Shown here one piece after another: positions 7,900 to 16,523 of a stretch of DNA of 64,000 nt (the stretch's first letter is position 1; the number at the start of each line of letters is the position of its first letter). A program made the translations under genes and the position numbers. The stretch is from Halosimplex litoreum (GTDB taxonomy: Archaea; Halobacteriota; Halobacteria; Halobacteriales; Haloarculaceae): assembly GCF_016065055.1 (NCBI RefSeq), contig NZ_CP065856.1, forward strand, positions 496,001-560,000, in the 5' to 3' direction. Below the pieces are notes generated by a model, which was given only the letters and a program-made list of their open reading frames with translations, was not told where the DNA came from and did not search any database.

Positions 7900-8151
7900 A
7901 TGTCAAGTCGCTCGTCCGACCTCACGTCCTCGCTGGACCAGGCCGATGCCGGCGTCGCAGACGTCGGCAGGAGTATCGTCGCACCGATCACCGGTGCCGC
8001 CTTCTGGGCGGCGATCGCACTCCCCTTCCTCCACTTGCCGCTGTTGCTGACGACGGGGCTGTCCGCCGAGCCCTACACCGACGCGTTCGTCGCCCTGCTG
8101 GCGTTGAACGTCGTCGCGCTCCTCGTCGGCCACCCGCACTACCGCGACTAA
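7900..8151 (+). CDS. Small two-helix membrane protein
   Basis: An 83-residue protein with a soluble N-terminus of about 27 residues, two membrane segments (about 28-52 and 61-77) and a short C-terminus ending in HPHYRD. The start is well placed behind the TATA box at 7852-7860. It is the type of small conserved haloarchaeal membrane protein to which no function has been given. Confidence 0.65.
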   Translation: MSSRSSDLTSSLDQADAGVADVGRSIVAPITGAAFWAAIALPFLHLPLLLTTGLSAEPYTDAFVALLALNVVALLVGHPHYRD

Positions 8152-8235
8152 CCACCCGAACGACCGCCCGGCGCCCCTCCAGCTGGCCGGTCTTCGGGAC
8201 CGTCCTCTCGCGGGACGGCTCCACCCGCCTCATCG

Positions 8236-9204
8236 TCACGTATCGGAGCCGGAGACCGCCGCTCGCAGCCGCGGTATCTCCCGTTCGAGCGCCCGGCGTT
8301 TGATCAGGACGAAACCGACGAAGATGCAGCAAAAGCCCGCCGCGGTCCAGCCGTCGACGACCTCTTCCAGGAACAGGAAGCCGGTGACGGCGGCGAACAG
8401 TGGCGCCACGTAGGAGACGAGGTTGATCTCGACGGGACCGAGCCGCTCCAACAGGTCGAAGTAGAGGAGGAAGCCGGCGGCGCTGGCCCCGAGCGAGAGA
8501 TACGTCAGCGACCATAGCGCGGTCGACGACCACGTTATCGCACCGAAGGACTCGCCCAGTCCGAAGCTGAGGAGGTGCATCAGGCCAGCGCCGCCGAGCA
8601 TCGACCACGCCTCCATGGTCTCGATCTCGACGCCCGCGTCGATGGACGTGGTCACGACGCTGCCGAGCGCGAACGAGAGCGCCGCGGCGAAGACGAGCAA
8701 CTGCGGTAGCGTCTCCCGGGCCAGAAAGGTCGCCGGGTCGGGCTGGGCGACGGCGACCACCCCGACGAGTCCGAGGACGATGCCCGCGACACCGACGGCC
8801 GACAGCCGCTCGTCGGGGAGCAGGCCGCGGGCGAACACCGTCGTCAGCACCGGCGAGAGGCTGACGATGACCGCCGCGGCGGCGCTGGTCGTGCCCTGCT
8901 CGCCGACGAACAGGAAGGCGTGATACGCGGCGATCAGCAGGACAGCACCGACGCCGACGGTCAGCCACTCGTCGCGACCGCGCGGACGCCAGCTGTCGGC
9001 CCGCAGGACCGCGTAGCCCAGCATCACGGCGCCGGCCACGTCGTAGCGCAGCGCCGCGAACAGGACCGGTGGGAACGCCGACAGCCCCGCCTTGATCGCC
9101 ACGAACGCGGAGCCCCACAGCGCCGACAGCGCCAGGAACAGCCCGAGGTTCCGGTACCTGGACACGCTCCGTGATTCGGGCGAGCGAGCCTGAAGCTTTC
9201 GCAT
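8236..9204 (-). CDS. EamA/DMT-family transporter
   Basis: This 322-residue protein has about ten membrane helices arranged as two EamA repeats. The first begins LGLFLALSALWGSAFVAIKAGL; the second begins LLVFAAALSFALGSVVTTSIDA. Conserved features are SPVLTTVFA and GPVEINLVSYVAPLFAAVTGFLFLEE, both typical of drug/metabolite exporters. The substrate cannot be predicted. The first 13 residues are charged, and a GTG at 9165 (VSRYRN) is an equally plausible start. Confidence 0.88.
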   Translation of the reverse strand: MRKLQARSPESRSVSRYRNLGLFLALSALWGSAFVAIKAGLSAFPPVLFAALRYDVAGAVMLGYAVLRADSWRPRGRDEWLTVGVGAVLLIAAYHAFLFVGEQGTTSAAAAVIVSLSPVLTTVFARGLLPDERLSAVGVAGIVLGLVGVVAVAQPDPATFLARETLPQLLVFAAALSFALGSVVTTSIDAGVEIETMEAWSMLGGAGLMHLLSFGLGESFGAITWSSTALWSLTYLSLGASAAGFLLYFDLLERLGPVEINLVSYVAPLFAAVTGFLFLEEVVDGWTAAGFCCIFVGFVLIKRRALEREIPRLRAAVSGSDT

Positions 9205-9315
9205 CTGGACCTGCGACGATTTCGGATCCGGGCCTGAGAGGTGGGCCCGACTCCGGTGTCAGAGCCGACCGCGCCGAGCGGCCCGTCTCGTTTCGGCCGG
9301 CCTAAAATCCGGAAC

Positions 9316-9347
9316 ACATTTATATTATTTAGGTTAGCCTAAAACCA
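9316..9347 (+). promoter_or_regulatory. TATA box with overlapping DtxR-type operator
   Basis: The promoter TTTATATTATT (9319-9329) is followed by TTAGGTTAGCCTAAAACCA at 9329-9347. The first 14 bases equal those of the classical 19-base DtxR box TTAGGTTAGCCTAACCTAA. A further CCTAAAATCC half lies just upstream at 9301. The box lies between the TATA element and the transcription start, where bound repressor would block TFB or polymerase. It fits iron- or manganese-dependent autoregulation by the DtxR-family protein encoded downstream. Confidence 0.75.
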
Positions 9348-9412
9348 TGGGGCTGGAGCCGTGCGCGTGGATCGACGGCGGCGAGCGGCGGGTCTCGGCG
9401 GAGGGACGATGA
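9347..9412 (+). CDS. 21-residue leader ORF coupled to the metalloregulator
   Basis: The ATG at 9347 lies about 25 bases after the TATA box, the spacing of a leaderless haloarchaeal transcript. The frame runs 21 codons (starting MGLEPCAWIDGGER) and its TGA overlaps the ATG of the regulator at 9409 (ATGA). A GGAGGG ribosome site for the regulator lies within the last codons. It could be a coupling leader or a real small peptide with one Cys and one Trp. Translation is not proven. Confidence 0.45.
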   Translation: MGLEPCAWIDGGERRVSAEGR

Positions 9413-9846
9413 GCGGGGCACCGCAGTATCTCCTGGCGATCTACATCGAAGAACACCGGCGCGGTCCGCCGATTCCGCCGGGACGTCTCGCGGAGATGCT
9501 GGAGCGGTCGCCGGCGGCGGCGACGGAGATGTGCCAGCGGCTCGCCGAGGACGGCCTCGTGTCCTACGAGGCCTACGAGGGCGCCACGCTGACCGAGTCG
9601 GGGCGCGACCGGGCAGCGCAGTTGCACGAGACGTACGTGACCGTCTCGTGGTTCTTCCGCGGCGTGCTCGACCTCGACGAGTACGAGACGGAGGCGATGG
9701 CGTTGGCCGGGCTGGTCAGCCCGACCGTCACCGAGCGGCTCGCGGCGGCGCTCCCCGCCGACGCCGCGGCCGAGTCCGGGGTCGGAGGGTCGGTCGATGG
9801 CACCGACACGACGGACTCCGACCCGGACGATCCCGACGACCGGTAG
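9409..9846 (+). CDS. DtxR/MntR-family metal-dependent transcriptional regulator
   Basis: The 145-residue protein has an N-terminal winged helix (residues 3-62: QYLLAIYIEEHRR, PPGRLAEMLERSPAAATEMCQRLAEDGLVSYE) with the family-typical SPAAATEM recognition helix. A dimerisation domain follows (residues 65-115) with LTESGR and H in QLHETYVTVSWFFRGVL. The last 35 residues are an acidic, disordered tail instead of an FeoA/SH3 domain. Metal ligands are only partly recognisable: C44, the E/H of the dimer helix and possibly D/E from LDLDEYETEAMAL. GTG at 9361 would add 16 residues; ATG at 9409 has a ribosome site and overlaps the leader ORF. Confidence 0.85.
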   Translation: MSGAPQYLLAIYIEEHRRGPPIPPGRLAEMLERSPAAATEMCQRLAEDGLVSYEAYEGATLTESGRDRAAQLHETYVTVSWFFRGVLDLDEYETEAMALAGLVSPTVTERLAAALPADAAAESGVGGSVDGTDTTDSDPDDPDDR

Positions 9847-10056
9847 CGCCGGGGCTCGCCCGGCTCGGCTCCGACGTCGACGACTGAACCATCGCCAGAG
9901 CGGATCGAACGCTCGCGACCGACGGGCCCGGACTTCGTGGTCGTCGTCCTCTTCGACGCGAGCACCCGGCGACTGACGGCGCTCGTCGGCGGCGACCGGG
10001 GGATCGAGGAGAACTTGCTCGACGAGCGATCCGGTGTCGGCGAGCGAAGCGGACCG

Positions 10057-11214
10057 TCAGAACGCCTCTCGGGTCCCGATCTCGACGCCGTCCCGGCGGA
10101 ACTGCAGCACGTGCGCGAAGTCTTCGGCGGAGACGAGCCCGACCACGTCGCCGCCGTCCTCGACGAACGCGTACCCCGACGGGTTGGTACTCAGCTCGAC
10201 GAACGCGTCGAAGGCGGGCGCGTCGAGCGCGATCCGCGGCAGGTCGTCGGCCGCGATATCGCGAACCCGCGTGGTGTCGTGGTCGTTCGAATCCGTCCGC
10301 CGGACGGCGTCGAGGGTGACGACCCCGACGGTCTCACCGGCGTCGGCGACCGGGTAGACGGTGCGGCGGTCGCGGATCATCCGGTCGGTGAACGCGGCGA
10401 CCGACTCGTCGGCGTCGATAGGGTCGACGTCGAGCCGTGCTACGTCGCGCACGGTCAGGTCGGTGAGCAGACCCTGGAGCATCACGGTCCGGGACTCCGT
10501 CGAGGCCGCCCCGTAGATGAACAGCGCGAGCAGGAGCAGCATCGGCGCGACACTGAGGACGCCGACGACGGCGAACAGCACGGCGAAGCCGGTGCCGAAG
10601 CGGGCGGCGGTCGCGGTCGCCGTCTCGTACGGTCGAGTGCGGGCCAGCAGCGCCCGGAGGATCCGCCCGCCGTCCATCGGGAACGCGGGCAGGAGGTTGA
10701 ACACGGCCAGCAGGAGGTTCGTGACGACGAGCCAGCCGAAGACGAACCCGACCACGGTAGCCGAGCCGGGGACGGCGAGCAGGAGCGCGTAGCAAGCCAC
10801 CCCGGTGAGGACGCTCGTGATCGGGCCGGCGATGGCGATCCAGAACTCGCGGTTCCACTCGCGGGGCATCTCCTCCAGGGCGGCGATGCCGCCGAGCAGC
10901 CAGAGAGTGATCGACTGCGTGCCGATGCCGTAGCGGCGGGCCGCCCAGGCGTGACCGAGTTCGTGGACGCCGACGCTGGCGAACAGGCCGACCGCGGCGC
11001 CGGCGCCGATCACCCACGGCGTCGACCCCGCGGTGAGCGTCGCCACGTCGAACGGCGCCGGCGCGAAGGTGTTGACGATATCGGCGTAGACGTCGATCTG
11101 GGTCCCGCTCCCGATGATCCACGCCAGGATCGGGAGGAAGACGACCAGAGAGACGTTGATCCGGATAGGGATCCCCCAGACCGAGCCGACCGTGAAATCT
11201 CGCATCGGTCCCAT
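10057..11214 (-). CDS. Site-2-protease-like M50 metallopeptidase with two CBS domains
   Basis: This 385-residue protein has an M50 core of about six membrane helices. The zinc site HELGH lies near residue 85 (GVHELGHAWAARRYG) and the second motif NLLPAFPMDGGR near residue 180. Residues about 245-380 carry two CBS motifs (VRDVARLDVDPIDADESVAAFTDRM and VRDIAADDLPRIALDAPAFDAFVEL). Such proteins cleave membrane-embedded substrates, with CBS domains presumably sensing adenosyl ligands. The start is ATG 11214 or ATG 11205. A gap of 210 bases on its 3' side (9847-10056) shows nothing recognisable. Confidence 0.93.
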   Translation of the reverse strand: MGPMRDFTVGSVWGIPIRINVSLVVFLPILAWIIGSGTQIDVYADIVNTFAPAPFDVATLTAGSTPWVIGAGAAVGLFASVGVHELGHAWAARRYGIGTQSITLWLLGGIAALEEMPREWNREFWIAIAGPITSVLTGVACYALLLAVPGSATVVGFVFGWLVVTNLLLAVFNLLPAFPMDGGRILRALLARTRPYETATATAARFGTGFAVLFAVVGVLSVAPMLLLLALFIYGAASTESRTVMLQGLLTDLTVRDVARLDVDPIDADESVAAFTDRMIRDRRTVYPVADAGETVGVVTLDAVRRTDSNDHDTTRVRDIAADDLPRIALDAPAFDAFVELSTNPSGYAFVEDGGDVVGLVSAEDFAHVLQFRRDGVEIGTREAF

Positions 11215-11347
11215 CGACGGGATGAACCCTCAAAAGACAGGGGGACACGCCGACGGAACCGGCGGGGGCGCGTCGACCAGCGGTTCGACGGGGCGCCGCC
11301 CGGCTGCCCGGTAGTTTTTCCTGGCTCCTCGGGAGACAGTACGGTCG

Positions 11348-12022
11348 ATGACGACAGCCTATCTCACCGTCGACGACGCTCCCTCGGCGACGCTCCCGGA
11401 GAAAGTCGCCGTCCTCGACGACTACGGCGTGCGGGCCCTCTTGTTCTGCGAGGGCCAGCGGCTGGCCGACCACGCCGACCACGCCCGCCGAGCCGTCGAG
11501 GCGGGCCACCTGCTCGGGAACCACGCCTATCACCACAACTCCGCCTCCGATATCGCCGTCGACGACTTCGCGGACGAACTCGACCGGACCGAAGCGGCCA
11601 TCGACGAGGTGTACGAGAGCGCGGGCGTCGACCGGCCCGCGAAGCTCTTCCGGTTCCCCTTCGGCGACAAGGGGGACGACCGCGCCCCGGCGTTCCAGAC
11701 CGTCCTCGCCGAGCGGGGCTTCCGCCCGCCCGCGGCCGACGCCATCGACTACGACTTCTGGGCCGACCACGCGGGCGACCGCGACTGGTTCTGGACCGTC
11801 GACGTGGAGGACTACAACGTCGACACGAAGGAAGCGCTCGCGGCGAACGTCGCCGACGCCGCCGACCGGCTCGACGCCGACTCGAACGACATCCTCCTCT
11901 TCCACGACGGCGGCAACTCCCCGGGACAGTTCGAACACTACCTGAAACTGCTCGACGAGCGCGGTGTCGCGTTCGGCGACCCGCTGGAACTGATCGGCGG
12001 CGACGCGTCCGCGGACGACTGA
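11348..12022 (+). CDS. Polysaccharide deacetylase-family protein
   Basis: This 224-residue protein has a NodB-type fold. The first motif is TVDDAPS (catalytic and metal Asp pair near residues 8-10), the second is GNHAYHH (metal histidines near 58-62), then FRFPFGDKG and a final LLFHDGGN. All four blocks are present, so the enzyme is probably an active carbohydrate esterase removing acyl groups from a glycan. There is no signal peptide, so it appears cytoplasmic. It stands three bases before a membrane protein gene that may be cotranscribed. Confidence 0.85.
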   Translation: MTTAYLTVDDAPSATLPEKVAVLDDYGVRALLFCEGQRLADHADHARRAVEAGHLLGNHAYHHNSASDIAVDDFADELDRTEAAIDEVYESAGVDRPAKLFRFPFGDKGDDRAPAFQTVLAERGFRPPAADAIDYDFWADHAGDRDWFWTVDVEDYNVDTKEALAANVADAADRLDADSNDILLFHDGGNSPGQFEHYLKLLDERGVAFGDPLELIGGDASADD

Positions 12023-12025
12023 CCG

Positions 12026-12484
12026 ATGGTGGGCAGCGAGCGAGCGATGGCCGACCTGCGCACCCGCGCACTCGCGACGGTGCTCGTCGGCGAGCGGTCG
12101 GCCGCGGTCGGCGCGATCACGGTCGCCGCGGGACTGTTCGGCGCCGCGACGGGTCTCCAAGCGCTCGCGGCGAGCGGTGCCGTCCCGGCGGTCGCAGTCA
12201 CACCCGTGACAGCGGTGCTGGCGACGACGACGGTCGCAGGGCCGGTGCTGGCGATCGGCGCCGCCTACCGGCGCGGCGGCCTCGCGGGCAGTCTGTCCCT
12301 CGCCGCCGCTCCGGTAGCAGGCCGGGTGGCCTACTTCGCGCTGTTCACCCCGAACGCGGTGGTCGCGCTCCCGGGATCGTTCGAGGGGTCCGGCGCCGCG
12401 ACGTTCTGGGCGCCGGTCGTCCTCGCGCTCGGGGTCGTCGGGTTCACCGTCGGAGCCGCCGCGCGGCGGCTCCTCGACGGGTGA
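12026..12484 (+). CDS. Membrane protein of unknown function
   Basis: This 152-residue Ala/Gly/Val-rich protein has about four membrane segments (residues 25-45, 50-75, 85-105 and 125-145). Its ATG is three bases after the preceding stop; a second ATG at 12047 is possible. No family is recognised. Confidence 0.6.
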   Translation: MVGSERAMADLRTRALATVLVGERSAAVGAITVAAGLFGAATGLQALAASGAVPAVAVTPVTAVLATTTVAGPVLAIGAAYRRGGLAGSLSLAAAPVAGRVAYFALFTPNAVVALPGSFEGSGAATFWAPVVLALGVVGFTVGAAARRLLDG

Positions 12485-12559
12485 GACCGGGACCGCCGTG
12501 TACTCGCGGGTGTGGCCGGGACCGAGTCGCTTTTGCCGACACCGACGCAATCGTCGCTC

Positions 12560-13246
12560 GTGCTTTCGGTCGAACTCCACGCGCACTCGGCGGCCTCCTA
12601 CGACGGCCGCGACTCCGTCGACATGCTGCTGGAGCGGGCGGCCGCGGTCGGCCTCGACGCGCTCGCAGTCACCGACCACGACGAGGTGTCGGCCAACGAC
12701 GTGCTCGTCGACCGTGCGCCGGAGTACGGCCTCGTCGGCATCCCCGGCGTCGAGGTCTCCAGCGCCGCGGGCCACGTCCTCGGGCTGAACGTCACCGACG
12801 CCATCGAGCCCGGCCTGCCGTTCGACGAGACGATCGAGCGGATCCGCGACCAGGGCGGGATCGCCGTCGTCCCCCACCCGTTCCAGGAGATGCGCAGCGG
12901 CGTCCTCGCGAACGTCGGGAAGGCCGAACTGCGGGCGGCCGACGCCGTCGAGGTGTACAACTCGCGACTGGTGACCGGCTACTCGAACCGGCAGGCCCGC
13001 CGGTTCGCCGAGCGTTACGACCTGCCGATCACCGCCGGCAGCGACGCCCACGTCAGCGACATGGTCGGTCGCGCGGTGACGCTCGTCGAGGCCGAGGACG
13101 CGACCGTCGAGTCGATCTGCGACGCCGTCGCCGACGGTCGGACGACGCTGCAGACGCGGCGCACACCGTGGCTCGTCAGCGCGCGACAGGCCTACGGGAA
13201 CACGCGACGGCGGATCCGCCTCGCGCTGGACGGGCTGTTCTCGTGA
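12560..13246 (+). CDS. PHP-domain metal-dependent phosphoesterase
   Basis: The protein has about 228 residues from a GTG start. It has the PHP motifs in order: HAHS near the N-terminus, TDHDE, IPGVEVSS, a PHPF motif and a C-terminal GSDAHV. These give the expected metal-binding His/Asp set. PHP proteins of this size hydrolyse nucleoside phosphates or bisphosphates; the substrate is unknown. The frame is open upstream to an ATG at 12512, but a TATA-like CTTTTG lies in that stretch and the fold starts at VLSVELHAHS, so GTG 12560 is preferred. The stop overlaps the next start (GTGA). Confidence 0.85.
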   Translation: MLSVELHAHSAASYDGRDSVDMLLERAAAVGLDALAVTDHDEVSANDVLVDRAPEYGLVGIPGVEVSSAAGHVLGLNVTDAIEPGLPFDETIERIRDQGGIAVVPHPFQEMRSGVLANVGKAELRAADAVEVYNSRLVTGYSNRQARRFAERYDLPITAGSDAHVSDMVGRAVTLVEAEDATVESICDAVADGRTTLQTRRTPWLVSARQAYGNTRRRIRLALDGLFS

Positions 13247-14379
13247 GCGACGCCCGCGCGTCGGACGCCGACGGCGACCGCCTCCGCGGCGCTGCATCCG
13301 ACCGCGTCCGTCGGGCGCTCGCAGACGGCGACCCACTTCCAGGGACCGCCGGGTTCGCCGGGAGCGTCGACGACCGGATCGTCCGCGACGTCCTCGGGCG
13401 CCAGCCCGTCTTCACCGAGGCGGACGACCCGTCGACGTGGAGTTTCGACCCCGCGGCCCTCTCGGATCCCAGCCCCGTCCCAGCCGGTCACGCCCGCGGC
13501 CAAGAGGGAGACGAACGGGTCTGGTCGCTGCCGAACCCGGCCCCCGCGACCGACGAGCGGGCGGCCGTGCGAGCGGTGCGGTCGGCGGTCCGCGGGGCGG
13601 TCGACGACACCGCGACCGAGGGGCTGGCGGTCGCGTTCTCCGGCGGCGTCGACTCGGCGGCGCTGGCCGCGCGGCTCGACGCACCGCTGTACGTCGCCGG
13701 CTTCCCCGAGAGTCACGACGTGGAAGCCGCCCGGACCGCCGCCGCGAAACTCGACCGCAACCTCCGGGTCGTCGAGGTGACTCACGGCGACATCGAGCGA
13801 GCGGTCCCCGACGTCGCGGCGGCGACGGGTCGGACCAACGCGATGGACGTGAGCATCGCCCTCTCCCTCTATCTCGTCGCCGAGCGAGCGGCGGCCGACG
13901 GCTACGACCGGCTCGCCGTCGGGCAGGGGGCCGACGAACTGTTCGGCGGCTACGCGAAGGTCGCTCGGGCGCCCGCGGACGACCGCGTCGCGGCCGACAC
14001 CGTCCGCGGCGCCCGTCGAGAGGTCGTCGGGACGCTCCCGGACCAGCTGGAGCGGGACGTGCTGGCGCTCCGGAGCGCGGGTGTCGAGCCCGTCGCGCCG
14101 CTGCTCGACGACCGCGTGGTCGCCGCCGCGCTCGACCTGCCCGGGGACCTCCTCGTGACCGACCGCGGCGAGCGCAAGTGTGCGCTGCGGCTCGCCGTCC
14201 GCGAGTGGGTCCCCGACCCGGTGGCCTTCCGCGAGAAGAAGGCCGTCCAGTACGGCAGCCTCGTCTCGCGGGAACTCGACCGGCTGGCTCGGCAAGCGGG
14301 GTTCAAACGGCGCATGGACGACCACGTGGGGCGGTACGTCGACTCGCTGTGTCGATCGCCGGAGGGAGACGGCGCGTGA
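13243..14379 (+). CDS. Asparagine synthase C-terminal-like ATP pyrophosphatase
   Basis: This 378-residue protein starts with GTG overlapping the PHP stop (GTGA). Residues 1-110 are not a glutamine amidotransferase domain; there is no catalytic Cys2. From about residue 125 the AsnB synthetase domain follows: PP-loop AFSGGVDSAALAAR, then GQGADELFGGYAKV and a KKAVQYGS stretch near the end. It should adenylate a carboxylate, but without the glutaminase domain it needs free ammonia or another amine donor. Coupling to the PHP enzyme suggests a shared pathway that cannot be named. Confidence 0.82.
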   Translation: MSDARASDADGDRLRGAASDRVRRALADGDPLPGTAGFAGSVDDRIVRDVLGRQPVFTEADDPSTWSFDPAALSDPSPVPAGHARGQEGDERVWSLPNPAPATDERAAVRAVRSAVRGAVDDTATEGLAVAFSGGVDSAALAARLDAPLYVAGFPESHDVEAARTAAAKLDRNLRVVEVTHGDIERAVPDVAAATGRTNAMDVSIALSLYLVAERAAADGYDRLAVGQGADELFGGYAKVARAPADDRVAADTVRGARREVVGTLPDQLERDVLALRSAGVEPVAPLLDDRVVAAALDLPGDLLVTDRGERKCALRLAVREWVPDPVAFREKKAVQYGSLVSRELDRLARQAGFKRRMDDHVGRYVDSLCRSPEGDGA

Positions 14380-14446
14380 CCTATCGGTCGGCTAACGACA
14401 GGAGCTAAGGCGGTCGACCCGGTAGCGGCAGTAGGACGAATCGGCG

Positions 14447-14998
14447 ATGACAGGACGCGTACTCGGGGCCGCCGACCGCGCCGTCTCTCAGGAGGGGATG
14501 GCCGCGCTCGGGTTCGGCCTCACGGTGTTGATGATCGCCGTCGCCGGCGGACTGTTGATGCAGTCCGGCGACTCGCTGTCCGACGGCGGGCCGATCCTCT
14601 CGACCAGCGCCGAGCCGGTCCACGCGACCGGACCGGACAGCGGGTGGGTCCGGGTCACACACGAGAGCGGCGACACCGTCGACGTGGCGGACGTCGACAT
14701 CGTCGTGAGTCTGCCCGACCACGACAAGCGGGCCAGGTTACACGGTCTCCCGACCGAGCGGCTCACGCAGGACGACTACAGCGGCAACCACGTCTTCACG
14801 CGCGGTCGCGCCGGTATCGACGGCGCGATCGCCGTCGCCAGCGGCGACGACGCGAAGCTGGAGGCCAGCGACGAGATCGCCTTCCGGATCGAGCAGCGGC
14901 GCGTCCCCCTCGAACCGGGCCAGACCGTGACGGTCACGCTCCGTCACACCGAATCCGAGACCCGACTCGCGAGGGAACGGATCGACGTCGTGGAGTGA
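14447..14998 (+). CDS. Type IV pilin-like exported protein
   Basis: The 183-residue protein begins with a short charged leader, then RAVSQEGMAALGFGLTVLMIAVAGGLL, one hydrophobic helix at residues 17-38. This matches the N-terminal plan of archaeal pilins and archaellins. The rest is a soluble, beta-rich domain ending in a TVTVTLRHTESETRL strand. It is probably membrane-anchored with the C-terminal domain outside, or assembled into a filament. No pilus assembly genes are nearby, so the link to pili rests on the N-terminus alone. Confidence 0.6.
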   Translation: MTGRVLGAADRAVSQEGMAALGFGLTVLMIAVAGGLLMQSGDSLSDGGPILSTSAEPVHATGPDSGWVRVTHESGDTVDVADVDIVVSLPDHDKRARLHGLPTERLTQDDYSGNHVFTRGRAGIDGAIAVASGDDAKLEASDEIAFRIEQRRVPLEPGQTVTVTLRHTESETRLARERIDVVE

Positions 14999-15019
14999 CG
15001 GTCCGGTCGGGCCGAGCCG

Positions 15020-15487
15020 CTACTCCCGGACCGTCTCGATCGCCCGTTTCCCGATCTCGGCGACGTCCGGGTCGAGCGCGTCGGTCGCTTCGAGGTCGTC
15101 GGCCGAGAACCAGCGCCAGGCGTCGGCGGGCTGTTCGCCGTCGGCGGGGTCGATCTCGCGGGTGTCGGCGCGGGCGTAGTAGACCAGATCGACGTGCTGG
15201 TGGCCGACGAAGTCGTCGTGGACGTTCACGTCGGCCAGCTGGAAGTGCTGTGGCTTGGGGAGCGCGTCGACGGTCGCCGAGCCGACGTCGTCGCGCTCGG
15301 CGACGAGGTCGGCGTCGAGACCGGTCTCCTCGCGGACCTCCCGGAGGCCCGCCTCGTGGGGGAGTTCGTCGCGGTCGACGTGGCCCCCGGGCGGGAGCCA
15401 CTTGCCGAGCCCGTCGTGTTCGTGGAGCGCGACGGCGCCGTCGCTGACGACGTAGACGGTCGTCGTGTAGTGTCGGGTCGTCTCCAT
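15020..15487 (-). CDS. Nudix hydrolase
   Basis: This 155-residue protein has a complete Nudix box (G-x5-E-x7-REVREETGL at about residues 34-56), preceded by GKWLPPGGHVDRDE. It should hydrolyse a nucleoside diphosphate linked to another moiety; specificity cannot be read. It reads towards the end of the tfb gene's strand neighbour, with 61 bases between the tfb stop and its start, so it may be cotranscribed with tfb. Confidence 0.9.
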   Translation of the reverse strand: METTRHYTTTVYVVSDGAVALHEHDGLGKWLPPGGHVDRDELPHEAGLREVREETGLDADLVAERDDVGSATVDALPKPQHFQLADVNVHDDFVGHQHVDLVYYARADTREIDPADGEQPADAWRWFSADDLEATDALDPDVAEIGKRAIETVRE

Positions 15488-15548
15488 GGGGGCCAGAGGG
15501 TCACCCGCGGCTTCGGTATTGTGAAAGCGACCGGCGCGAGACCGCGCT

Positions 15549-16523
15549 TCAGGGCGCGGTGAACTCCTCTTCGGCTTCGAGGAGCTCGTGGTAGCGGTTG
15601 CGGATGGTCACCTCGGAGATGTTGGCGACCTCGCTGACCTCGCTCTGTGTGACCTTCTCGTTGGCGAGCAGCGAGGCGGCGTAGACGGCCGCGGCGGCCA
15701 GGCCGACCGGGGACTTCCCGGAGTGGACGCCCTGCTCTTTGGCCGTGTTCAGGAGCTGGCGCGCCCGGCGCTCGACCTCGTCGGGCAGGTCGAGGTCGGA
15801 GACGAACCGGGGCACGTAGCTCTCGGGGTCGGCGGGCTGGATCTCCAGGGACAGCTCGCGGACGACGTAGCGGTAGGTGCGGGCGATCTCGTCCTTGTCG
15901 ACGCGGGAGACCGCGGCGATCTCGTCGAGGCTGCGCGGCGTGCCGGCCTGGCGGGCGGCGGCGTACAGCGCCGACGTGGCTACGCCCTCGATCGAGCGAC
16001 CGGGCAGCAGGTCCTCGTCGAGCGCGCGGCGGTAGATCACGGAGGCGGTCTCGCGGACGTTCTCGGGCAGGCCCAGCGCGCTGGCCATGCGGTCGATCTC
16101 GCCCAGCGCCTGCTTGAGGTTGCGCTCCTTGGAGTCGCGTGTGCGAAACCGCTCGTTCCAGGTACGCAGTCGCTGCATCTTCTCTCGCTGGCGCGAGGAC
16201 AGGGAGTTGCCGTAGGCGTCCTTGTCCTGCCAGCCGATGTTCGTGGAGAGGCCCTTGTCGTGCATCATGTTCGTCGTCGGCGCGCCGACGCGAGACTTCT
16301 CGTCTTTCTCGCTCGCGTCGAAGGCGCGCCACTCCGGACCGGGGTCGATCTCGTCTTCCTCGACGACCAACCCGCACTCCTCGCAGACCGTCTCGCCGTG
16401 CTCCGCGTCCGACGCGAGGTTCCCCCCACATTCCGGACAGACGAGCGCTTCGGACTCCCCCTCGTCTCGCTCGCGGGCCTCTTCGCGTTCGCTCGTGTGG
16501 CGTCTGATAGTGGTGTCGGTCAT
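15549..16523 (-). CDS. tfb: Transcription initiation factor IIB (TFB)
   Basis: This 324-residue protein has an N-terminal charged stretch, a zinc ribbon (CPECGG...CEECGLV, residues about 29-51), then the B-finger/linker (DPGPEWRAFDASEKDEKSRVGAPTTNMMHDKGLSTNIGWQDKD). Two cyclin repeats follow (residues about 125-220 and 225-320), the second with a helix-turn-helix (TQSEVSEVANISEVTIRNRYHELL). It recruits RNA polymerase to TATA-TBP. Haloarchaea have several TFBs, so this may be one of a set. ATG 16523 is chosen because the 11 codons upstream lie in the leader. A minus-strand TTTAAG promoter element is near 16592-16600. Confidence 0.95.
   Translation of the reverse strand: MTDTTIRRHTSEREEARERDEGESEALVCPECGGNLASDAEHGETVCEECGLVVEEDEIDPGPEWRAFDASEKDEKSRVGAPTTNMMHDKGLSTNIGWQDKDAYGNSLSSRQREKMQRLRTWNERFRTRDSKERNLKQALGEIDRMASALGLPENVRETASVIYRRALDEDLLPGRSIEGVATSALYAAARQAGTPRSLDEIAAVSRVDKDEIARTYRYVVRELSLEIQPADPESYVPRFVSDLDLPDEVERRARQLLNTAKEQGVHSGKSPVGLAAAAVYAASLLANEKVTQSEVSEVANISEVTIRNRYHELLEAEEEFTAP

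Noticed and set aside
9937-13242. Very long open plus-strand frame (over 1000 codons) running into the asparagine-synthase-like gene
   Set aside because: It is antisense to the M50 protease and out of frame with the deacetylase, membrane protein and PHP genes, and the translation is Arg-rich without domains. Only the part from GTG 13243 is a gene.
10334-13336. Open minus-strand frame of 1000 codons
   Set aside because: Antisense or out of frame with well-supported genes; composition typical of a shadow frame.
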